Assembly (NCBI GenBank): GCA_002869065.1
Contig: PKTR01000002.1
Location: forward strand, 1,364,001 to 1,428,000
DNA: 64,000 nt
Direction of reading: 5' to 3'
Source of the DNA: Hyphomicrobiales bacterium
GTDB lineage: Bacteria; Pseudomonadota; Alphaproteobacteria; Rhizobiales; Rhodobiaceae
Shown: positions 7,836-16,808 of the stretch, piece after piece
Layout of the letters: each line of letters opens with the position of its first letter
Numbering within the stretch: the first letter of the stretch is position 1
Notes under the pieces: model-generated
What the model saw: only the letters and a program-made list of their open reading frames with translations
Told to the model about the DNA's origin: nothing
Database searches by the model: none
Position numbers and translations under genes: made by a program

Positions 7836-9050
7836 TCAGGCGGCGTTTTCGGGCGCGGCGTGCTCGGGAACCATCTCCTCGCCCTTGGCGGCGCGGACGT
7901 GGTTGAGGAAACGGGTGAACAAATAGTGGCTGTCCTGCGGGCCGGGCGAGGCTTCCGGATGGTACTGGACGGAGAACACCGGCCGGTCCTTCAGGCGGAT
8001 GCCGCAGTTGGAGCCGTCGAACAGCGAGACATGGGTCTCTTCGACGCTGTCGGGCAGCGAGTCCGAATCGACCGCGAAGCCATGGTTCATCGAGGTGATC
8101 TCGACCTTTGCCGTGGTGTGGTCCTTGACCGGATGGTTGGCGCCGTGGTGGCCCTGATGCATCTTCTTGGTCGTCGCGCCGAGCGCCAGCGACAGCATCT
8201 GGTGGCCGAGGCAAATGCCGAAGATCGGCTTGCCGGAGTCGACCAGCTTTTTGATTTCCGGCACGGCGTATTCGCCGGTCGCGGCCGGGTCGCCCGGGCC
8301 GTTCGACAGGAAGATGCCGTCCGGGTCCATGGCGAGGATGTCCTCGGCCTTGGTGGTCGGCGGTACGACGGTCAGCTCGCAGCCCTGGTCGGCCAACAGG
8401 CGCAGGATGTTGCGCTTGATGCCGTAGTCGACGGCGACGACCTTGTAGTGCGGGGCTTCCTGGCGGCCGTAGCCCTTGCCAAGCTGCCAGGTGGTCTCAT
8501 CCCAGTCGTAGCGCTGGGTGGTGGCGACCATCGGCACCAGGTCCATGCCGAGCAGGCCCGGCCAGCCGGCGGCCTCGGCCTTCAATTTCTCGACGTCGAA
8601 ATTGCCGTTCGGGTCGTGCGCGATGACGGCGTTCGGCATGCCCTTTTCGCGGATCAGCGCGGTCAGCGCCCGGGTGTCGATGTCGCAGAGACCGACGATG
8701 TCGCGGGCCTTCAGCCACTTGTCGAGGTGCTTCATGGCGCGCCAGTTCGACGGATCGGTGATCGGCGTCTTGAAGACGCAGCCGCGCACGCCGGACGAGG
8801 CGGCCATGTTGACCGTCTCGATGTCTTCGTCATTGGTGCCGACATTGCCGACATGCGGGAAGGTGAAGGTGATGATCTGGCCGGCGTAGGAGGGATCGGT
8901 GAGGATCTCCTGGTAACCGGTCATCGCCGTGTTGAAGCACACTTCGCCGACCGAGGTTCCGAGCGCGCCGAAGCCTCGCCCCTCGATCACGGTTCCATCG
9001 GCGAGGACAAGGAGGCCGGTCGGCCGCGGCTCTTCCCAGGGCTGGGTCAT
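7836..9050 (-). CDS. carA: Carbamoyl-phosphate synthase small subunit
   Basis: Glutamine amidotransferase subunit that supplies ammonia to CarB for carbamoyl phosphate, feeding pyrimidine and arginine synthesis. 404 aa from ATG 9050 (MTQPWEEPRPTG). The N-terminal CPSase small domain (ADGTVIEGRGFGALGTSVGE) is followed by a class I glutamine amidotransferase domain with the nucleophile in GICLGHQM and the His-Glu pair in YHPEAS. The oxyanion region LSNGPGDP is intact. An in-frame upstream start would add 16 residues but is less family-like. carB is not in the window. Divergent from the GatB/YqeY gene across 231 bp. Confidence 0.96.
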   Translation of the reverse strand: MTQPWEEPRPTGLLVLADGTVIEGRGFGALGTSVGEVCFNTAMTGYQEILTDPSYAGQIITFTFPHVGNVGTNDEDIETVNMAASSGVRGCVFKTPITDPSNWRAMKHLDKWLKARDIVGLCDIDTRALTALIREKGMPNAVIAHDPNGNFDVEKLKAEAAGWPGLLGMDLVPMVATTQRYDWDETTWQLGKGYGRQEAPHYKVVAVDYGIKRNILRLLADQGCELTVVPPTTKAEDILAMDPDGIFLSNGPGDPAATGEYAVPEIKKLVDSGKPIFGICLGHQMLSLALGATTKKMHQGHHGANHPVKDHTTAKVEITSMNHGFAVDSDSLPDSVEETHVSLFDGSNCGIRLKDRPVFSVQYHPEASPGPQDSHYLFTRFLNHVRAAKGEEMVPEHAAPENAA

Positions 9051-9139
9051 GGCGTGCTTCCAATGGTGGTTGTCGACGTTTGCGAGCGCCATTTGCACGC
9101 GCCGGAACGGTCCGGGTGCACAGCGCTTTCCAGCGGGCG

Positions 9140-9168
9140 AGACTATGCCAAGACGGCTTATAGGTCAA
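9140..9168 (-). promoter_or_regulatory. Possible sigma-70 promoter for carA
   Basis: On the minus strand: TTGACC (-35, 9163-9168), a 17-bp spacer, then TAGTCT (-10, 9140-9145), about 85 bp before the carA start. The -35 is good and the -10 is weak. Confidence 0.35.
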
Positions 9169-9281
9169 TCTTTGCTGGGGAAAAATTCCCTATATTTTTC
9201 AATGTTTTATTGATTTCTTGCGGTTGCTTCTGGCGCGCTTGGGGGGTAATCTTGCAAGTTCCTGCGACTACGAGGTGGCGA

Positions 9282-9737
9282 ATGCGAGAAGCGATCAACA
9301 GCGCCCTGAAGGCGGCAACCAAGGCGCAAGAGAAACGCCGGATGTCGACCCTGCGGCTGATCAACGCCGCAATCAAGGATCGCGAAATTGCCGTGCGCGG
9401 CCAGGGCAAGGACGGAATCGGCGACGACGAAATCCTGCAGATTCTCGCCAAGATGGTGAAGCAGCGCGACGAGTCGGCGGCGACCTATGAGGAAGCCGGG
9501 CGGCTCGAGCTGGCCGAAGGCGAGCGCGAGGAAATCGCGATCATCCAGGAATTCCTGCCCAAGCAGCTCGATGACGAGGCGGTCAAGGTGGCCTGCGCCG
9601 AGGTGGTTGCGGAAATCGGCGCGCAGGGCCTACGCGACATGGGTCGCACCATGGCGGTTCTGAAGGAGCGTTACCCGGGCCAGATGGATTTCGGCCGGGC
9701 GAGCGGCTTCGTCAAGGAACTGTTGCAGTCGGCCTGA
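9282..9737 (+). CDS. GatB/YqeY domain protein
   Basis: 151 aa from ATG 9282 with a GAGG Shine-Dalgarno nine bases upstream. It is a stand-alone copy of the helical YqeY domain, which in GatB helps recognise tRNA during transamidation. Family landmarks: MREAINSALKAATKAQEKRR, RLINAAIKDREI, IIQEFLPKQL and MGRTMAVLKERYPG. The role of stand-alone YqeY proteins is not settled; involvement in tRNA-dependent amidation is an inference. In many Alphaproteobacteria it sits beside carA, as here. A much longer open frame upstream is an artefact of antisense carA coding. Confidence 0.9.
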   Translation: MREAINSALKAATKAQEKRRMSTLRLINAAIKDREIAVRGQGKDGIGDDEILQILAKMVKQRDESAATYEEAGRLELAEGEREEIAIIQEFLPKQLDDEAVKVACAEVVAEIGAQGLRDMGRTMAVLKERYPGQMDFGRASGFVKELLQSA

Positions 9738-9776
9738 GCGACAACACTACCGATGCCGGGAGATCAGCCGTCGCGC

Positions 9777-10757
9777 TCAGCCGAGCGCGGGGTGTTTGCG
9801 CGTGAAGCGTTGCTCGCTCACCTGCGATCCCCAGCGCATGCCCGGTTCGTCATAAACACAGGTAAAGCCGGCGGCCTCATAGAGCGCGCGGGCGGCATCG
9901 AGGCCGCGGAAGGTCCACAACTCGACTTCCGGGAAGCGCTTTCCGTCGCAGAACTCGACGGCGCGTGCCAGCAGTTGCCGGCCGATGCCGCTGCCGCGCA
10001 GATGATCCTCAAGAATGAAGAAGCGCAGATGCGCGGGGCGTTCGGGCGAGATGTCGCCCTCGATCATGATCGTGCCGACGATGCGGCCGCTGTCGATGGC
10101 GGCCCAGGCGCCGTTTGCCGGATTGTCGAGACGGGCGACCAGATCGGCGGTCTCGTGCGCGATCTTGGCCTCGAAGGCGCAGCCGAAACCGACGGTTCTC
10201 GCGTAGTAGCGGGCGTGCAGCTCGGTGCAGCGGGCGATGAGGCCCGGCCGATAGCCGGCTTCGATATGAATTGATCGATCGCTTGCAAGGCGCCCGGCTT
10301 CGGCGCGGCCGGCCGACAGGGCATCGGCGTAGTTTGCCAGCCCGGTCGCAACGGTCTCGCGGATCTCGGTGCCGAGGTGCATGAGCGCCGACGAAACCTG
10401 ACTCTGGCCGAACGTGTTGATCGCGGCAAGGACGGCCTGCCCCTGTTCCGTCAGGGTCAGGGTTTTCGCCCGACTGTCGGTCTTTGACGGGGTTTCAGCG
10501 ATGTCGCCGGCCTCGATGCGTTTGCGCAAAAGGCGGCTGACCGTCGACTTCTCGAGGTTGAGGCGTTCGGCGAGGTCGCGGGCGGTCAGCTCTGGCGTGC
10601 TGCCGACTTCCAGAATGGCGTGCACGGCAGAGATCGGCAGATCGGTGTCCGCGAGCGTCGGTTTCATGAAGCCGAGCTCGCGAACGAGCCGGCGCGACGC
10701 CTGGCGGACGGCGGCGACGATCTCGTCTGAGGGCTCTGAGGAATGTTCTTTTGCCAT
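9777..10757 (-). CDS. MarR-type regulator fused to a GNAT acetyltransferase
   Basis: 326 aa from ATG 10757. The N-terminal 150 residues form a MarR winged helix (ELTARDLAERLNLEKSTVSRLLRKRIEAGDI, then DSRAKTLTLTEQGQAVL). The C-terminal 150 form a GNAT acetyltransferase: HLRFFILEDHLRGSGIGRQLLARAVEF contains the Arg/Gly acetyl-CoA loop, and ALYEAAGFTCVYDE is the usual last motif. The fusion suggests a regulator that also modifies a small amine or peptide, perhaps its own effector. A palindrome at 10761-10777 sits just before the start, so autoregulation is likely. Convergent with the YqeY gene. Confidence 0.88.
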   Translation of the reverse strand: MAKEHSSEPSDEIVAAVRQASRRLVRELGFMKPTLADTDLPISAVHAILEVGSTPELTARDLAERLNLEKSTVSRLLRKRIEAGDIAETPSKTDSRAKTLTLTEQGQAVLAAINTFGQSQVSSALMHLGTEIRETVATGLANYADALSAGRAEAGRLASDRSIHIEAGYRPGLIARCTELHARYYARTVGFGCAFEAKIAHETADLVARLDNPANGAWAAIDSGRIVGTIMIEGDISPERPAHLRFFILEDHLRGSGIGRQLLARAVEFCDGKRFPEVELWTFRGLDAARALYEAAGFTCVYDEPGMRWGSQVSEQRFTRKHPALG

Positions 10758-10760
10758 GAT

Positions 10761-10777
10761 AGTTGCATCATACAACT
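10761..10777. promoter_or_regulatory. Palindromic operator just upstream of the MarR-GNAT gene
   Basis: AGTTG, seven bases, CAACT: a 17-bp dyad ending 3 bp before the MarR-GNAT start codon. TTG...CAA arms are typical of MarR-family operators. No separate Shine-Dalgarno is visible, so binding here would block either the RBS or a leaderless start. Confidence 0.6.
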
Positions 10778-10937
10778 GATTTGAATCCGTGTCGAGCGGT
10801 GAGTGGGGAGGTGGCGGGAAGCCCATGCCGAGTTGCCGGGATTGGGCGATGACGCTGGAATCCGGCCCTGATTTCCGCCATTGGCGGCTTGCTGATAGAC
10901 TGTCCGCGTGACTGAACGACCGCAGAGGAGGGGCGGA

Positions 10938-11309
10938 ATGTTGTTACGGGTCTTTTTGGCTGCAGGGATCGTCGCCGCATCGGTGGCGTCTGCCTCGGCG
11001 ATGAGCATGAGTTTTTCCTGGGGGCCGACGAAAAAGTGTTTCGATAGCAAGTCGCCGCCGATCAGTATGCGCGGGGTGCCGAAGGGGACGGCGAAGCTGC
11101 GGTTCCGGATGATCGACCAGGACGCACCGAACTATCCGCATGGCGGCGGCACGGTGAAATGGACCGGCAAGGGTTCGCTGCCCTATGGCGCGTTCCGCTA
11201 CAAGGGACCCTGCCCGCCACGTCCGCACACCTACCAGATCACGGTGGAAGCACTCGACAAGTCGAACAAGGTGTTGGCCAAGGCGCGGGCGAAACGCCGC
11301 TTCCCGTGA
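10938..11309 (+). CDS. Small secreted PEBP-like (YbhB/Raf-kinase-inhibitor-fold) protein
   Basis: 123 aa from ATG 10938, which follows an excellent AGGAGGGG Shine-Dalgarno. A signal peptide (MLLRVFLAAGIVAASVASASA) predicts export. The mature part has PEBP-fold landmarks: MIDQDAPNYPHGGG, GPCPPRPHTYQITVEALD. The DxDAP and GPCPP-PH-Y elements line the anion-binding pocket in this family. It is shorter than YbhB/YbcL proteins (about 160-180 aa). The ligand is unknown. Confidence 0.7.
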   Translation: MLLRVFLAAGIVAASVASASAMSMSFSWGPTKKCFDSKSPPISMRGVPKGTAKLRFRMIDQDAPNYPHGGGTVKWTGKGSLPYGAFRYKGPCPPRPHTYQITVEALDKSNKVLAKARAKRRFP

Positions 11310-11607
11310 GCGTGTGATTTGACGCCATCGTAGTACGGCAACAACGCGCTTGCAGCATTGGGCGGGACCGGATGCGTGTCCGGCACGGCAGCCAGCGCCG
11401 TTTCGGCGCCCGCTTTCGCTCGCACGCGGGTCATTGATGTGCCCCGCACCGGCTTTTCTTGCGCAAAGTCCATTGCCAATCAATGCAGGCGTCATGCATA
11501 ATAATGCGCGCTAACTCCCGGAAAACCGGGGTGCGGCGATGCGGACCTTTGCGGTTTTGCGTTCGTCGGCTACCCTTTTCAGGTACAAACCAGGGGAAAA
11601 TTGCGCG
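11310..11607 (+). promoter_or_regulatory. Intergenic region with a possible promoter for the AhpD-like gene
   Basis: No gene seen. TTGCCA (11473-11478), an 18-bp spacer and CATAAT (11497-11502) form a plausible sigma-70 promoter about 105 bp ahead of the AhpD-like start. The preceding 150 bp show no strong signal. Confidence 0.4.
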
Positions 11608-11952
11608 ATGGATAAAATCACTGACTTGATCGAGAAACGCTCCGAAGCCCATTCCCGCTTTCTCCGGCGGGGGTCGAAGGTCTACGAAGCCTTTCTTCAA
11701 ATGCAGAACGCGGCCTTTTCCGAAGGGGTGCTCGCCAGCAAGACCAAGGAGTTGATTGCCATCGGCATTGCCATTCACACCAATTGCGAATCCTGCATGC
11801 AGTGGCATATCGAAAACGCCGCCAAGGTCGGTGCGACCGAAGACGAGGTCTTCGAGGCGATCGAGATCGCCATCGAGATGGGCGGCGGTCCGGCCACGGT
11901 GTCGGCGCGGTTTGCGCTCACGGTGATGGACAACGTGTTCGGCCCGGCCTGA
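11608..11952 (+). CDS. AhpD-like / carboxymuconolactone decarboxylase family protein
   Basis: 114 aa from ATG 11608. It contains the AhpD-like redox motif in NCESCMQWHIENAAKVGAT: two Cys separated by two residues, followed by His. Such small proteins are thiol-based peroxidase partners or unknown-function CMD proteins; without a neighbouring AhpC the exact role is open. MGGGPATVSARFALTVMD near the C-terminus also fits the family. RBS-like AGGGGAA precedes the start. The next gene starts 75 bp downstream. Confidence 0.82.
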   Translation: MDKITDLIEKRSEAHSRFLRRGSKVYEAFLQMQNAAFSEGVLASKTKELIAIGIAIHTNCESCMQWHIENAAKVGATEDEVFEAIEIAIEMGGGPATVSARFALTVMDNVFGPA

Positions 11953-12027
11953 GGCCTTCCGGCGTGAATGCCCGGGGCAGGGTCTTCGAGGTAGGGAACT
12001 GAACGACGGCGGGTGCGGGAGGCTTCC

Positions 12028-12576
12028 TTGCACGACGATGTGGCATATCGGATCGGCGAGACGGCTCTATCGGTGATCGTCGCGGACATCACCACGCTCG
12101 CTGTCGATGCCATCGTCAACGCTGCCAACGAAAGCCTGCTCGGCGGTGGCGGTGTCGACGGGGCCATCCACCGTGCCGCGGGGCCGGGCCTTCTGGCGGA
12201 GTGTCGTCGGATAGGCGGGTGTCCGACGGGCGAAGCGCGGATCACCGCCGGCTACGATCTCCCCGCCCGCCATGTCATCCACACGGTCGGGCCGGTCTGG
12301 CACGGCGGGTCGTCGGGCGAGCCGGCGCTGCTGGCATCCGCCTACCGGAACTCTCTTTCGCTCGCGTTTGAGTACGGTCTGGCGACCGTCGCCTTCCCGG
12401 CCATTTCGACCGGCGTTTACGGCTATCCGGGCGATGCGGTGGCGCGGATCGCGGCGGCGAGCGTGATCGATATGGCCCGCGCGAATCCGGGCGCCTTTTC
12501 AGCTGTCATTTTCTGCTGCTTCTCGCAGCCGAGCGCCGCGTATCATCACGCCGCACTTGCCTCTCTGATCGGCTGA
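12028..12576 (+). CDS. Macro-domain protein (O-acetyl-ADP-ribose deacetylase type)
   Basis: 182 aa from a TTG at 12028, chosen because GGGAGG lies five bases upstream; an in-frame GTG at 12013 is possible. It is a single macro domain: [33 protein letters not shown] (catalytic Asn and the Gly-rich loop), [24 protein letters not shown] and [12 protein letters not shown]. These match YmdB-type proteins that remove acetyl or ADP-ribose groups from O-acetyl-ADP-ribose and ADP-ribosylated targets. It follows the AhpD-like gene in the same direction. No NADAR, DarT or sirtuin partner is visible. Confidence 0.9.
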   Translation: MHDDVAYRIGETALSVIVADITTLAVDAIVNAANESLLGGGGVDGAIHRAAGPGLLAECRRIGGCPTGEARITAGYDLPARHVIHTVGPVWHGGSSGEPALLASAYRNSLSLAFEYGLATVAFPAISTGVYGYPGDAVARIAAASVIDMARANPGAFSAVIFCCFSQPSAAYHHAALASLIG

Positions 12577-12890
12577 TCGAGGCTATTTTCCCTGACAAAA
12601 CAGGTCGAGTCCCGGCAATTTGCCTGACATTTTGTCGGCTATCCGTCCGATATACGGAATTTTCCGGATTTTTCGCGGGAGGGCCATTTACAAAGCCCGA
12701 AAGTTGATCTCACAATGGCTGCGACAATCCGCCGCGCGCACTTTTGACGCGATGTGGCGGGCACAGGGGGAACCGCTCAAAGGGCCGTGCGCGCCGTCGC
12801 TGCCGAGGCAGAAACGGGAGTGCGAATGAAGCAACAAGGCACCGGAGCGATCCGAAGGAAGTTTGAGGAACGCTCGAGAGAGGGATGACG
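12577..12890 (+). other. Intergenic region, no supported gene
   Basis: Contains an AT-rich core (about 12600-12690). A 69-codon open frame across it has no RBS or recognisable features. It presumably carries the promoter of the DUF2189 gene, but no clear -35/-10 pair was found. Confidence 0.5.
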
Positions 12891-13709
12891 ATGGCTGAAA
12901 GCGAGACGATGGCGCAGTCTGACGGAAACACGCCCGCGGTTCGTCCGAAGGATCCGGAGATCCGCACTATTGAAGTCAAGGATATCGGCGAGGTTCTCGC
13001 CGCCGGTTTCCGCGATTTCCAGGCCGCGCCAATGTACGGCATCTTTTTCGGCGGCATCTATGCGATCGGCGGCATGGCGATCCTGCTCACCGCGTTCGCC
13101 TTCGGCATGGGCTATCTCAGCTATCCGCTGGCCGCGGGCTTTGCGCTGATCGGACCGTTCATCGCCACCGGCCTCTACGAGGTCAGCCGTCGCCGCCAGG
13201 TCGGCGAACCGCTCGGTTTCGGCTCGGTGATCGGCGTCATCTTCCAGCAGAGCCGGCGCGAGCTGAGCTGGATGGCTTTCGTCACGATCTTCCTCCTGAT
13301 TATCTACATGTATCAGGTGCGCCTGCTGCTCGCGATCTTCCTCGGGCTGAAGAGCTTCACCTCGATGGAAGAGTTCATCGACGTGCTGGTGTCGACGCCG
13401 GAAGGCCTGCTGTTCCTGCTGGTCGCCAACTCGATCGGCTTCATCGTTTCCTTCGTGCTGTTCGCGCTGACGGTGGTGTCGTTCCCGCTGCTGCTCGATC
13501 GCGACATCGATTTCGTTACGGCGATGATCACCTCGGTGCGGGCGGTGATGGCCAATCCGCGGGCGATGTTCGTGTGGGCCGCCACCATCTTCTTCTATCT
13601 CGTGGTCGCCATGCTGCCGGCATTCCTCGGCCTCATCGTCGTGCTGCCCGTACTCGGCCACGCGACCTGGCATCTCTATTGCCGCGTGGTGGTACGCGAG
13701 GAGAGCTGA
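12891..13709 (+). CDS. DUF2189 integral membrane protein
   Basis: 272 aa from ATG 12891 (GAGAGAGGG upstream at better spacing than for the ATG at 12885). A short acidic cytosolic N-terminus with the DUF2189 signature IRTIEVKDIGEVLAAGFRDF is followed by about six hydrophobic segments. Charged loops (YEVSRRRQVGEPLGFGSV; LLLDRDIDFVTAMITSVRAV) match DUF2189. Function is unknown; family members are often near respiratory genes, which is not the case here. A terminator hairpin follows at 13757-13796. Confidence 0.85.
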   Translation: MAESETMAQSDGNTPAVRPKDPEIRTIEVKDIGEVLAAGFRDFQAAPMYGIFFGGIYAIGGMAILLTAFAFGMGYLSYPLAAGFALIGPFIATGLYEVSRRRQVGEPLGFGSVIGVIFQQSRRELSWMAFVTIFLLIIYMYQVRLLLAIFLGLKSFTSMEEFIDVLVSTPEGLLFLLVANSIGFIVSFVLFALTVVSFPLLLDRDIDFVTAMITSVRAVMANPRAMFVWAATIFFYLVVAMLPAFLGLIVVLPVLGHATWHLYCRVVVREES

Positions 13710-13756
13710 CGGCCAGGCCCGTCTCGGGTCGCCGCAGATTAAAGAAACAACCGGTG

Positions 13757-13796
13757 CGCCGGGGCGGGACGAGGGGTCCGCTCCGGCGTTTCATTT
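13757..13796 (+). terminator. Terminator after the DUF2189 gene
   Basis: CGCCGGGGCGGGAC pairs with GGTCCGCTCCGGCG around a GAGG loop (about 12 bp including two G-U pairs), followed by TTTCATTT. An A-rich stretch precedes it at 13741-13750. It separates the DUF2189 gene from the ffh promoter. Confidence 0.6.
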
Positions 13797-13849
13797 GACC
13801 GGTCCGCCGGTTTCATTCGCGGCGTAAGGCGGCCAGAAGCGGCTTTTGA

Positions 13850-13878
13850 TTGACGGGCCTTGCGGAAATCCCTATATC
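13850..13878 (+). promoter_or_regulatory. Strong sigma-70 promoter for ffh-rpsP-rimM-trmD
   Basis: TTGACG (13850-13855), a 17-bp spacer, TATATC (13873-13878): very close to the alphaproteobacterial housekeeping consensus. Transcription from about 13885 would give a leader of about 187 nt before the ffh ATG. Confidence 0.78.
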
Positions 13879-13916
13879 TCGCCCGTTTTCGCGTCATGCG
13901 TGACTGATAAACCGCC

Positions 13917-13972
13917 GACCGGGACCGGATCCCGGAGGTCAACACCCGTCAGCGAGGTTTCGCCCACGGGTG
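13917..13972 (+). promoter_or_regulatory. Two-hairpin structured leader of ffh mRNA
   Basis: Hairpin 1: GACC...GGTC closing, or CCGGGA with TCCCGG around CCGGA (13917-13940). Hairpin 2: CACCCGT (13943-13949) with ACGGGTG (13966-13972); inside it GCGA pairs with TCGC around a GGTT loop. Two back-to-back stable stems in a long leader, about 100 nt before the start, suggest post-transcriptional control or mRNA protection. No known riboswitch was recognised. Confidence 0.5.
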
Positions 13973-14071
13973 CCGTCATGCTTTGCGCACGAACGCAATT
14001 TGCCGTTGGCGCCGACGAGGGTGCCTGAGGCGCCGATCAGGGAGAGTGCTCCGCGCACGGACCAAAGAGAC

Positions 14072-15604
14072 ATGTTCGACAACTTGTCAGATCGCCTGTC
14101 CGGAATTTTCGACAAGCTCACCAAGCGCGGTGCGCTGTCCGAGAAGGACGTCAACGAGGCGCTGCGTGAGGTTCGCCGGGCGCTGATCGAGGCCGACGTT
14201 GCGCTCGATGTTGTGCGCTCCTTCACCGACAAGGTGCGCACGCGCGCGGTCGGTGCCGACGTCATCAAGTCGGTGACGCCGGGCCAGATGGTGGTCAAGA
14301 TCGTCCATGACGAGCTGATCGCCATGCTCGGTGCCGATGCGCAGCCGATCGACCTCAACGCGCCGGCGCCGGTTGCGATCATGATGGTCGGCCTGCAGGG
14401 CTCGGGCAAGACGACGACGACGGCGAAGATCGCCCGCCGCCTGACCCGCCGCGACAAGCGCAAGGTCCTGATGGCCTCGCTCGACACCCGCCGTCCGGCG
14501 GCGCAGGAGCAGCTGCGCGTGCTCGGCGAGCAGAACGAGATCGAAACGCTGCCGATCGTTGCCGGCGAGAGCCCGGTGCAGATCGCCAAGCGCTCGATGA
14601 CGGCGGCGCGCCTCGGCGGCTACGACGTGGTCATTCTCGACACCGCCGGCCGCACCCATATCGACGAGCCGTTGATGCTCGAAATGGCCGAGATCAAGGC
14701 CAACGCCGACCCGCACGAAATCCTGCTCGTCGCCGACTCGCTGACCGGTCAGGACGCGGTCAATCTGGCGCGCAATTTCGACGAACGCGTCGGCGTTTCC
14801 GGCATCGTGCTGACCCGTATGGACGGCGACGGCCGTGGCGGTGCGGCGCTGTCGATGCGCGCGGTCACCGGCAAGCCGATCAAGCTGATCGGTACCGGCG
14901 AAAAGGCCGATGCGCTCGAGGATTTCCATCCCTCGCGGATCGCCGACCGTATCCTCGGCATGGGCGATATCGTCAGCCTGGTCGAAAAGGCGTCCGAGGC
15001 GTTCGATGCGGAAAAAGCCGCGTCGATGGCCAAGAAGATGCAGAAGGGGGCCTTCGATCTGGAGGACCTCGCCGAGCAGCTTCGACAGATGCAGAAGATC
15101 GGCGGCATGTCCGGCATCCTCGGGTTGATGCCCGGCATCGGCAAGCTGAAGAAGCAGATCGAGGGCGCCAATCTCGACGACTCCATTCTCAAGCGCCAGC
15201 TCGCTCTCATTTCGTCGATGACGAAGAAAGAGCGCCGCAACCCGAAGCTCCTCAACGCCAGCCGCAAGAAACGCATCGCGGCCGGTTCCGGCACCGACGT
15301 GCAGGACATCAACAAGCTTCTCAAGATGCACCGCCAGATGGCGGACATGATGAAGAAGATGGGCAAGAAGGGCGGCATGTTGAGCAAGATGATGGGCGGG
15401 GGCGGCATGCCCGAAGTCGATCCGGCCGAGCTCGAAAAGATGGCCAAGAGCGGCAAGCTGCCCGGCGGCATGCCGTCAATGCCCGGCGGGTTGCCGGGTG
15501 GTCTTCCCGGTGGCCTGCCCACCGGCCTTCCGGGTCTCGGCGGCAAGATCCCAGGACTTGGCGGCCTGCCCGGCCTGCCCGGCGCAAAGGGCAAGAAACG
15601 ATGA
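14072..15604 (+). CDS. ffh: Signal recognition particle protein Ffh
   Basis: SRP54 GTPase that binds signal sequences and SRP RNA and delivers ribosomes to FtsY. 510 aa from ATG 14072. N domain 1-95; G domain with P-loop [37 protein letters not shown] and the GDGRGG motif; Met-rich M domain ([39 protein letters not shown]). The last 50 residues are a Gly-Leu-Pro repeat tail ending AKGKKR, longer than in E. coli Ffh. First gene of the ribosome-maturation operon. Confidence 0.97.
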   Translation: MFDNLSDRLSGIFDKLTKRGALSEKDVNEALREVRRALIEADVALDVVRSFTDKVRTRAVGADVIKSVTPGQMVVKIVHDELIAMLGADAQPIDLNAPAPVAIMMVGLQGSGKTTTTAKIARRLTRRDKRKVLMASLDTRRPAAQEQLRVLGEQNEIETLPIVAGESPVQIAKRSMTAARLGGYDVVILDTAGRTHIDEPLMLEMAEIKANADPHEILLVADSLTGQDAVNLARNFDERVGVSGIVLTRMDGDGRGGAALSMRAVTGKPIKLIGTGEKADALEDFHPSRIADRILGMGDIVSLVEKASEAFDAEKAASMAKKMQKGAFDLEDLAEQLRQMQKIGGMSGILGLMPGIGKLKKQIEGANLDDSILKRQLALISSMTKKERRNPKLLNASRKKRIAAGSGTDVQDINKLLKMHRQMADMMKKMGKKGGMLSKMMGGGGMPEVDPAELEKMAKSGKLPGGMPSMPGGLPGGLPGGLPTGLPGLGGKIPGLGGLPGLPGAKGKKR

Positions 15605-15752
15605 AGCTCCGCCGTATTTCGCTTTCGCGCTCCGGCAAGGCGGCACCGACCGCCGGCCCGCGCGCACCTCACCCGACCGGCGCTGTCCGGTCTTCTCATA
15701 CGGGTCTTTGACCCGGAAACACGACACGACTACCAAGAAGGACCTTACGTTC

Positions 15753-16187
15753 ATGTCGCTGAAAATTCGCCTTGCCCGCGGTGGCACCAAGAAGCGCCCG
15801 TTCTACCGTATCGTGATCGCCGACGTGCGTTCGCCGCGCGACGGCCGTTTCATCGAGCGCGTCGGCACCTACAACCCGATGCTGCCGAAGGATTCGGAAG
15901 AGCGCGTTTCGCTGAAGCAGGACCGCATCCAGCATTGGCTCGACAATGGCGCCCAGCCGACCGACCGCGTGCTGCGCTTCCTCGACGCTGCCGGCATGGC
16001 GACCCGCCCGGCCCGCAACAACCCGAAGAAGGCACTGCCGGGCAAGAAGGCTCAGGAGCGTATCGACGAAGCCCGCCAGGCCGAGGAAGACGCGAAGGCT
16101 GCTGCCGCCGAGGCCGCTGCCGCCGCTGCCGCTGCCGCCGAAGCCCCGGCTGAAGAGGCTCCGGCCGAAGAAGCCGCGAGCGAGTAA
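15753..16187 (+). CDS. rpsP: 30S ribosomal protein S16
   Basis: 144 aa. The conserved S16 core is residues 1-85 ([49 protein letters not shown]), needed for 30S assembly. The remaining 40 or so residues are an Ala/Glu-rich tail, a common alphaproteobacterial extension. Located between ffh and rimM as in many Proteobacteria. Confidence 0.97.
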   Translation: MSLKIRLARGGTKKRPFYRIVIADVRSPRDGRFIERVGTYNPMLPKDSEERVSLKQDRIQHWLDNGAQPTDRVLRFLDAAGMATRPARNNPKKALPGKKAQERIDEARQAEEDAKAAAAEAAAAAAAAAEAPAEEAPAEEAASE

Positions 16188-16241
16188 GCCCGACATTGTG
16201 GCCGGCCCCGGCCAGATGTTCGGGGCCAGCCCTGCAATCGG

Positions 16242-16808
16242 ATGGGCCTTGCCGTGACCGATACCCGCCTCCTTCTCGGCCAGCTTGGCGCCGCGCATGG
16301 CGTGCGCGGCGAGGTGCGGCTGAAGAGCTTCACCGAGCCGGGCGAGGCGATCGCGGACTACGGCCCGTTCACGCTCCCGGACGGCCGCAGCATCGATATT
16401 TTGTCGCTGCGTCCGGTCAAGGGCGGCATGTTCGTCGCCCGGCTTTCCGGTATCAATGACCGCAACGCCGCCGAGGCGCTGACCAATGCGGAACTCGCCG
16501 TCGACCGGGATCAATTGCCCGAGCCCGACGAGGACGAGTTCTACCACGCCGACCTGATCGGTCTGACCGCGGTCGGTGAGGATGGCACGGTTCTCGGCAC
16601 CATCATTGCCGTGCCCGATTTCGGTGCGGGCGATCTCGTCGAGATTTCGCCTCCGCAAGGACCGAGCGTCTATCTCCCGTTCACCCGCGACGTGGTTCCC
16701 GACATCGATCTGGCCAATGGCCGCGCCGTTGTCCGTCCGCCCGAAGGCACCTTCGGCGGCGAGGATGACGACGAGCCAGCCGCGGAGGAAGCGGGCGAGG
16801 CGTCATGA
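16242..16808 (+). CDS. rimM: 16S rRNA processing protein RimM
   Basis: Assembly factor that binds S19 and helps mature the 30S head. 188 aa: an N-terminal beta-barrel ([21 protein letters not shown]) and a C-terminal PRC barrel ([13 protein letters not shown]...[25 protein letters not shown]), then an acidic tail. GTG 16254 is an alternative start. A 7-bp hairpin (GGCCCCG/CGGGGCC, 16204-16227) sits in the rpsP-rimM gap. Overlaps trmD by 4 bp (ATGA). Confidence 0.94.
   Translation: MGLAVTDTRLLLGQLGAAHGVRGEVRLKSFTEPGEAIADYGPFTLPDGRSIDILSLRPVKGGMFVARLSGINDRNAAEALTNAELAVDRDQLPEPDEDEFYHADLIGLTAVGEDGTVLGTIIAVPDFGAGDLVEISPPQGPSVYLPFTRDVVPDIDLANGRAVVRPPEGTFGGEDDDEPAAEEAGEAS

Noticed and set aside
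7794-9281. Long plus-strand frame that would extend the YqeY protein upstream by about 500 residues
   Set aside because: It runs antisense to carA. The YqeY family starts at MREAIN (9282), which has a proper GAGG ribosome-binding site.
12620-12829. 69-codon plus-strand frame in the gap before the DUF2189 gene
   Set aside because: No RBS, no family similarity and a composition unlike its neighbours; treated as non-coding.
13917-13972. ffh leader hairpins considered as the SRP (4.5S) RNA gene
   Set aside because: The conserved SRP RNA core (GGTCAGG...GGAAGCAGC type) is not present.
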